Source of the DNA: Empedobacter falsenii
GTDB lineage: Bacteria; Bacteroidota; Bacteroidia; Flavobacteriales; Weeksellaceae
NCBI RefSeq assembly: GCF_013488205.1
Contig: NZ_CP040908.1
Location: 2,792,001-2,856,000 of the forward strand
Length of the DNA stretch: 64,000 nucleotides
Direction of reading: 5' to 3'
This document shows positions 59,743-64,000 of this stretch, in pieces. The notes under the pieces are model-generated. The model had not been told where the DNA came from. It saw only the letters and a program-made list of their open reading frames with translations, and did not search any database. The position numbers and the translations under genes are program-made. Positions within the stretch are counted from its first letter, which is position 1; the number at the start of each line of letters is the position of its first letter.

Positions 59743-60149
59743 TCGCCTGCGTATTCTACAAAATTACGTGGAGTTTCGTATAAGGTTACTTTCAATTCTA
59801 AATCAGTTGCTAATTTTGCTCTAATTTTATTCCAAATCAAAATCACAATATTTTCGGCTGTTGGATTGACATTTTGAAATTCTTCAATATCAACATTCAG
59901 ATTTTTATGATCCAAATAATCCTCAACTTCAACTTCGATAATTTTTCGTAATTCGTCCAAATTCATCACAAAACCAGTTTCTGGATCAACTTCGCCTTTC
60001 ACCGCCACAATAATTTCATAATTGTGTCCATGATAATTTGGATAAGAACATTTCCCGAAAACTTCAAAATTCTGTTCATCACTCCAATTCTTGTTAAACA
60101 ATCGATGCGCAGCGTTAAAATGTGCTTTTCTGTTGACAGTAACTTTCAT
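59739..60149 (-). CDS. queD: 6-carboxytetrahydropterin synthase / PTPS-like (QueD)
   Basis: 136 aa. Converts dihydroneopterin triphosphate to 6-carboxytetrahydropterin, second step of queuosine synthesis (or a related pterin product). Seen: zinc His in FNAAHRLFN (residue 15) and in YPNYHGHNYEI (residues 40 and 42), the catalytic Cys in FGKCSYPN near residue 33, DHKNLN near residue 82 and PTAENIV near residue 97. The Cys-x3-His distances fit QueD/PTPS-I type. queC and queE are not in this window. Middle gene of the idi-queD-bcp run, 12 bases after idi. Confidence 0.92.
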   Translation of the reverse strand: MKVTVNRKAHFNAAHRLFNKNWSDEQNFEVFGKCSYPNYHGHNYEIIVAVKGEVDPETGFVMNLDELRKIIEVEVEDYLDHKNLNVDIEEFQNVNPTAENIVILIWNKIRAKLATDLELKVTLYETPRNFVEYAGE

Positions 60150-60161
60150 CTGTATAAATTT

Positions 60162-60677
60162 TTATTCTTCGATATACGAAACGTAATGTTCAAAAATTAT
60201 TTTGAACCAAGCTGTATAATTCTGAGGATTTTTTTCCATGTCTTTTTTCAAATCATCCAATTCTACCCAACGATATGCCATCACTTCATCAGGATTTAGC
60301 TTTGGTTCATCATCAAATGTTCCGATAAAAACATGGTCTAATTCATGCTCAATCAAATCATTTTCTAAATGTGCTTTGTAGATGAAATTAAATTTATATT
60401 CTAATTCACAATCAAATCCCATTTCTTCTCCCAAACGTCTGTGCGCCGCTTGTTCGTAAGTTTCATTATCGCGCGGATGACTACAACATGTATTCGTCCA
60501 CAACGTTGGCGAATGATATTTGCTCGCAGCTCGTTGCTGAATCATCAATTCTCCTTTAGAATTAAATACAAAAACAGAAAATGCACGATGCAACAAACCA
60601 GCTATATGAGCCTGTTGCTTCTCCATCAATCCTAATTTTTGATCGTCCTGATCAACTAAAACTACAAATTCTTCCAT
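60162..60677 (-). CDS. idi: Isopentenyl-diphosphate delta-isomerase, type I
   Basis: 171 aa. Interconverts IPP and DMAPP. Nudix-like fold: catalytic Cys in LWTNTCCSHPRDNE near residue 67, metal His in the same block, Glu in RLGEEMGFDCE near residue 86-87 and EHELDHVFIGTF near residue 113-120 with the second active-site Glu. Full length. It is the head of the minus-strand run with queD and bcp, and its start is only 27 bases from birA's end. Confidence 0.95.
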   Translation of the reverse strand: MEEFVVLVDQDDQKLGLMEKQQAHIAGLLHRAFSVFVFNSKGELMIQQRAASKYHSPTLWTNTCCSHPRDNETYEQAAHRRLGEEMGFDCELEYKFNFIYKAHLENDLIEHELDHVFIGTFDDEPKLNPDEVMAYRWVELDDLKKDMEKNPQNYTAWFKIIFEHYVSYIEE

Positions 60678-60704
60678 AAAACAAAAATAGCCTTTTCTAT
60701 AGGA

Positions 60705-61418
60705 TTAAAAAAGAAGTTCGATTTCTTTGTGTTTAAATTCTCGCAATTCTTGATTGATTTCAATTAGTAAATTTCCTGCTTCATTTACATCTCTAATAAT
60801 TCCGTCTACTTCTACTCCATCCAATCTAAAATGTGAGATTTCATCTTTTCTAAATAGATTATCTAAATAAGTTTGATGAATTTGTTCGAAATTTTTCTGT
60901 TCTAAAATTGGATATTCATTTTCGAAATGATGCATTAAATCTGCCAAAATTTCCTCGATGTCATATTCTTTGTCAGTTACTTTTCGAATAGATGTTGCTT
61001 TTGGTAAGTGATTAAAATCAGCTTGATTGACATTAATTCCAATTCCAATTACAGAATTCATAATTCCATTGGAACGATGATTTTCGATTAAAATTCCGCA
61101 AACCTTTTTATCATTTAAAATGATATCATTTGGCCATTTTACGTTGGATTTTGGATGAAATTGTTTTAAAAATAGACAAATAACATTCGAAATCCATTCG
61201 TTAAAATAAATTAATTCTTGAAAACTATAATCCGTTTTCAGCAAAAAACTAAAGGTTAAATTTTCTCCTGCGACAACTTTCCACTCATTTCCTGCGTAAC
61301 CTTTTCCTTTTGTTTGATTTTTAGCATGTATGACAGTCCAACTATTGGCATCTTTTTTGGACAAATCCACCAAGAACTCATTCGTATTAGGCAAAGAATC
61401 AAAACTAATTAAATACAT
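60705..61418 (-). CDS. birA: Biotin--[acetyl-CoA-carboxylase] ligase
   Basis: 237 aa, without the N-terminal DNA-binding domain, so a ligase and not a repressor. It makes biotinyl-AMP and biotinylates carrier domains. Seen: biotin/AMP loop TKGKGYAGNEWKVVAGENL near residue 38 (family G-R-G-R replaced by G-K-G-Y), KWPNDIILNDKKVCGILIE near residue 95, and GIGINVNQADF near residue 127. Divergent from rsfS (94 bases between). Confidence 0.94.
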   Translation of the reverse strand: MYLISFDSLPNTNEFLVDLSKKDANSWTVIHAKNQTKGKGYAGNEWKVVAGENLTFSFLLKTDYSFQELIYFNEWISNVICLFLKQFHPKSNVKWPNDIILNDKKVCGILIENHRSNGIMNSVIGIGINVNQADFNHLPKATSIRKVTDKEYDIEEILADLMHHFENEYPILEQKNFEQIHQTYLDNLFRKDEISHFRLDGVEVDGIIRDVNEAGNLLIEINQELREFKHKEIELLF

Positions 61419-61485
61419 TTTTTTTACTATTTTTATAGAGTGGTTAAAGTTATTTTAAAAAGTTTAAACTTTAATAAGGATTCAC

Positions 61486-61493
61486 TAAATTTG
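61486..61493 (+). promoter_or_regulatory. -7 box of rsfS-ftsH
   Basis: TAAATTTG, about 15 bases from expected RNA start to the rsfS ATG at 61512; no TTG at standard distance. Confidence 0.45.
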
Positions 61494-61511
61494 CGAATTA
61501 CAAAATAAAAG

Positions 61512-61880
61512 ATGATAGATACTCAATATACAAAAGACTTGCTAGATAGCATTGTTGACGGAATTACAAATGTTAAAGGAGAAGAAATTACAATTTTAGA
61601 TTTACGCGAAATTGAAAATGCATTTTGTCAATACTTCGTTATTTGTACCGGAAACTCAAATACACAAGTTAGTGCTTTAGCAGGTTCGATTGAAAGAACT
61701 GTAAAAACAGAAATGTCAGAAAGACCTTTTCATGTAGAAGGAACGCAAAATAATCAATGGGTTTTGTTGGACTACACTAATGTTATTGTCCATATTTTCC
61801 AAAAAGAATACAGAGAATATTACGATATCGAAAGTCTTTGGGGTGATGCCGTAGAGACGCGTATCGAAATGGAATATTAA
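61512..61880 (+). CDS. rsfS: Ribosome silencing factor
   Basis: 122 aa. Binds ribosomal protein L14 and blocks subunit joining in slow growth (known for RsfS/Iojap). Seen: family start LLDSIVDGITNVKGEEITILDLREIEN near residues 6-32, CTGNSNTQVSALAGSI near residue 46, and the C-terminal DYTNVIVHIFQKEYREYYDIESLWGD near residue 82-108, which is very typical. Followed 22 bases later by ftsH in the same direction; this pair is conserved in flavobacteria. Confidence 0.96.
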   Translation: MIDTQYTKDLLDSIVDGITNVKGEEITILDLREIENAFCQYFVICTGNSNTQVSALAGSIERTVKTEMSERPFHVEGTQNNQWVLLDYTNVIVHIFQKEYREYYDIESLWGDAVETRIEMEY

Positions 61881-61902
61881 TCATAACTGAAACCAAAAAA
61901 AA

Positions 61903-63915
61903 TTGAAAAAAAATAATTTTAAACCTTCGGGGTTTAATCCTACATGGATATATGCCATTATTGGATTATTGCTGATTGCCTTTCTATTATTTTCTGATAA
62001 TATTGGAGGTGCCGGCGGAACTACTAAAAACATAGACCGTACGACTTTCCTTTCTTATGTAGAAAAAGGTTACGTAAAAGAAGCCAATCTAGAAAAAGAA
62101 TCAGGACGTGTAAGTGTATATTTAACGGACGCAGCTCTGAATACTGAAGAATTTAAAAAGTTTAAAAAATCAAACGAAACTTTAAATCCTTTTGCTACAG
62201 GTGCTCCAAACTTTATTTTCAATGTTGCTGATGCAGGAAATTTTGAAAAAGATTTTTATGCTAACGTAGAAAAGAGTCCGAATAAAACTGCCGTTCTTAA
62301 CACACAAATTTCAAATGGTTTTGGAAGTTTGTTTATGAATCTTTTCATTTCATTAATTTTCTTCGGATTAATCTACTTCTTACTATTTAGACGAATGGGC
62401 GGAGGCGGATCTGCTGGAGGTGGCGGAGGAATTTTTTCTGTCGGAAAATCGAAAGCGAAATTATTTGAAGGTGATGATCATATCAAAACAACTTTCAAAG
62501 ATGTTGCAGGTTTAGAAGGTGCAAAAGAAGAAATTGAAGAAATCGTTGAATTCTTGAAACACCCAGAAAAATTCACAAAATTAGGTGGACGTATCCCAAA
62601 AGGAGCCTTATTAGTAGGACCTCCGGGTACAGGTAAAACCTTATTAGCAAAAGCTGTTGCTGGAGAAGCGAAAGTTCCTTTCTTCTCATTATCAGGATCA
62701 GATTTCGTAGAAATGTTTGTGGGAGTTGGTGCATCTCGTGTACGTGACTTATTCAAAAATGCAAAAGAAAAATCTCCTTCAATTATCTTTATTGATGAGA
62801 TTGATGCAATTGGTCGTGCGCGTGGAAAATCTAACTTTACAGGTTCTAATGACGAACGCGAAAATACATTAAACCAATTATTAACAGAAATGGATGGTTT
62901 CGGAACAGAATCTAACGTAATTGTGATTGCTGCAACAAACCGTGCTGATGTATTGGATAAAGCATTGATGCGTCCAGGTCGTTTTGACCGTATTATTCAC
63001 GTTGATTTACCTGAATTAAACGAACGTAAAGAAATCTTCGCGGTTCACTTACGTCCATTAAAATTAGGAGAAGATGTTGAGATCGAATTTTTAGCAAAAC
63101 AAACGCCAGGTTTCTCTGGTGCAGATATTTTCAATGTTTGTAATGAAGCGGCTTTAGTTGCTGCTCGTAAAAACAAAGAAGTCGTAGAAAAACAAGACTT
63201 TTTAGATGCTGTTGACCGTATTATTGGTGGATTAGAGAAGAAAAGTAAAGTGATTAAACCTTCTGAGAAAAAACGTATCGCTTATCACGAAGCTGGTCAC
63301 GCTACAATTGGTTGGTTAACAGAACACGCTGCGCCATTGGTAAAAGTAACTATCGTTCCTCGTGGACGCTCATTAGGTGCCGCTTGGTATTTGCCAGAAG
63401 AAAGACAAATTACAACGACAGAACAATTGTTAGACGAAATGTGTATGACAATGGGTGGTCGTGCTGCTGAGGAAGTTGTTTTCAATAATATTTCTACAGG
63501 TGCATTAAGTGATTTGGAAAAAGTAACAAAACAAGCTTCTGCAATGGTAAGTATTTACGGATTGAACAAAGAAGTTGGTAATGTTTCTTATTACGATTCA
63601 TCTGGACAAAATGAATATGGTTTCAGCAAGCCTTATTCAGAACAAACTGCTCAGGTAATTGATAAAGAAGTAAAAACAATGATCGAAGCTCAATATGATA
63701 GAGCAAAAGATATTTTACGTGAACATCGCGATCAATTAGATGTTTTAGCTCAAAAATTAATTGAGAAAGAAGTTATCTTTAGAGAAGATTTGGAAGAAAT
63801 TTTCGGACCAAGAAAATTTGTAAGCGAATTGGATCAAATCGAAGAAAAACAAGAAGAAGCTATAGAAGCTGGTCCAGAACAAGTGATTCAACCAGAAGCT
63901 GGAAATGATATTTAA
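61903..63915 (+). CDS. ftsH: ATP-dependent zinc metalloprotease FtsH
   Basis: 670 aa inner-membrane AAA+ protease that degrades misassembled membrane proteins and regulators. Two TM helices (about residues 16-34 and 143-160) flank a periplasmic domain. AAA+ motor: Walker A GPPGTGKT near residue 240, Walker [12 protein letters not shown] near residue 295, and the second region of homology with RPGRFDR near residue 360. Zinc site HEAGH near residue 462 with the third ligand Asp in L-S-D-L-E-K near residue 540. The start is TTG at 61903; no ATG fits before the first TM. Acidic tail. Downstream terminator. Confidence 0.97.
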   Translation: MKKNNFKPSGFNPTWIYAIIGLLLIAFLLFSDNIGGAGGTTKNIDRTTFLSYVEKGYVKEANLEKESGRVSVYLTDAALNTEEFKKFKKSNETLNPFATGAPNFIFNVADAGNFEKDFYANVEKSPNKTAVLNTQISNGFGSLFMNLFISLIFFGLIYFLLFRRMGGGGSAGGGGGIFSVGKSKAKLFEGDDHIKTTFKDVAGLEGAKEEIEEIVEFLKHPEKFTKLGGRIPKGALLVGPPGTGKTLLAKAVAGEAKVPFFSLSGSDFVEMFVGVGASRVRDLFKNAKEKSPSIIFIDEIDAIGRARGKSNFTGSNDERENTLNQLLTEMDGFGTESNVIVIAATNRADVLDKALMRPGRFDRIIHVDLPELNERKEIFAVHLRPLKLGEDVEIEFLAKQTPGFSGADIFNVCNEAALVAARKNKEVVEKQDFLDAVDRIIGGLEKKSKVIKPSEKKRIAYHEAGHATIGWLTEHAAPLVKVTIVPRGRSLGAAWYLPEERQITTTEQLLDEMCMTMGGRAAEEVVFNNISTGALSDLEKVTKQASAMVSIYGLNKEVGNVSYYDSSGQNEYGFSKPYSEQTAQVIDKEVKTMIEAQYDRAKDILREHRDQLDVLAQKLIEKEVIFREDLEEIFGPRKFVSELDQIEEKQEEAIEAGPEQVIQPEAGNDI

Positions 63916-63937
63916 TCAAATTCATTCAAAATAACAG

Positions 63938-63970
63938 AAAAAATCGTCCAAATCGGACGATTTTTTTTTT
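63938..63970 (+). terminator. Terminator of rsfS-ftsH
   Basis: 12-bp stem AAAAAATCGTCC with its complement, 5-base loop, long T-run. Confidence 0.9.
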
Positions 63971-64000
63971 ACTTCTTATTATATTGTTAAAAATTATTAC

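Noticed and set aside
1-64000. Mobile element, prophage or defence island
   Set aside because: No transposase, integrase, restriction, toxin-antitoxin or phage structural gene was found; gene order and composition look like core chromosome.

Overview
The window is an A+T-rich chromosomal segment of a member of the Bacteroidota, most likely class Flavobacteriia (an Empedobacter/Weeksellaceae-like organism; the genus is an inference from protein flavour, not a computed match). Evidence: a SusC/SusD pair, a secreted metalloprotease with a type IX secretion (T9SS) C-terminal sorting domain, a DUF2723 protein O-glycosyltransferase, a GLPGLI-family protein, several small PorT-like outer-membrane beta-barrels, and promoters of the Bacteroidota type (TTG about 19-21 bases before TAnnTTTG) instead of the E. 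coli type. Shine-Dalgarno sequences are almost absent, as expected for the phylum.

Layout. 1-4.5 kb: a GH20 hexosaminidase cut by the left edge, then a minus-strand operon (SDR oxidoreductase, ElaA-like GNAT, SGNH-like membrane-anchored protein). 4.6-7.4 kb: a UPF0104-type membrane protein, a tandem array of four identical tRNA-Val(UAC) genes with its own promoter and terminator, and small unknown genes, one carrying an in-frame stop. 7.5-12 kb: minus-strand ileS, dksA/traR-like gene and lspA. 12.2-15.6 kb: an overlapping plus-strand cassette of a DUF4836-like lipoprotein, an ABC ATPase and a MacB-topology permease. 15.7-21 kb: two outer-membrane barrels with a shared GGCAC...TTG upstream element and the DUF2723 protein. 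21-28.2 kb: guaB, an unknown secreted protein and the SusC/SusD pair. 28.3-36.2 kb: rnhB, the T9SS metalloprotease, and the divergent ddl-coaD and PASTA-protein/rluD units, then a DEAD-box helicase. 36.2-42.9 kb: a dicarboxylate-type symporter, a YiiX-like lipoprotein, gcvT, a candidate small RNA locus, a DinB-family protein and uvrC. 42.9-51 kb: an AddA/RecB-like helicase-nuclease operonic with uvrC, a BlaI/BlaR1-type regulatory pair flanked on both sides by paralogous outer-membrane barrels, and the Kdo transferase waaA. 51-58.7 kb: a sugar aminotransferase, galE, a Nudix gene, an NlpE-like lipoprotein, ogt, lipA, two GLPGLI-family genes (the second frameshifted) and cinA. 58.8-64 kb: two small unknown genes, a minus-strand idi-queD-bcp run, birA, and rsfS-ftsH.

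Most of the window is housekeeping: translation (ileS, tRNA-Val, rsfS, rluD), envelope and lipid precursors (ddl, coaD, waaA, idi, lspA), cofactors (lipA, birA, queD), nucleotide and one-carbon metabolism (guaB, gcvT), and DNA repair (uvrC, addA-like, ogt). No phage, transposon, CRISPR array or plasmid function is visible. The less ordinary points are the candidate small RNA near 40.0 kb, the DUF4836/ABC cassette, candidate BlaI operators, the shared upstream element of two barrel genes, two broken genes, and several genes whose promoter -7 box shows that the longest reading frame starts too early.
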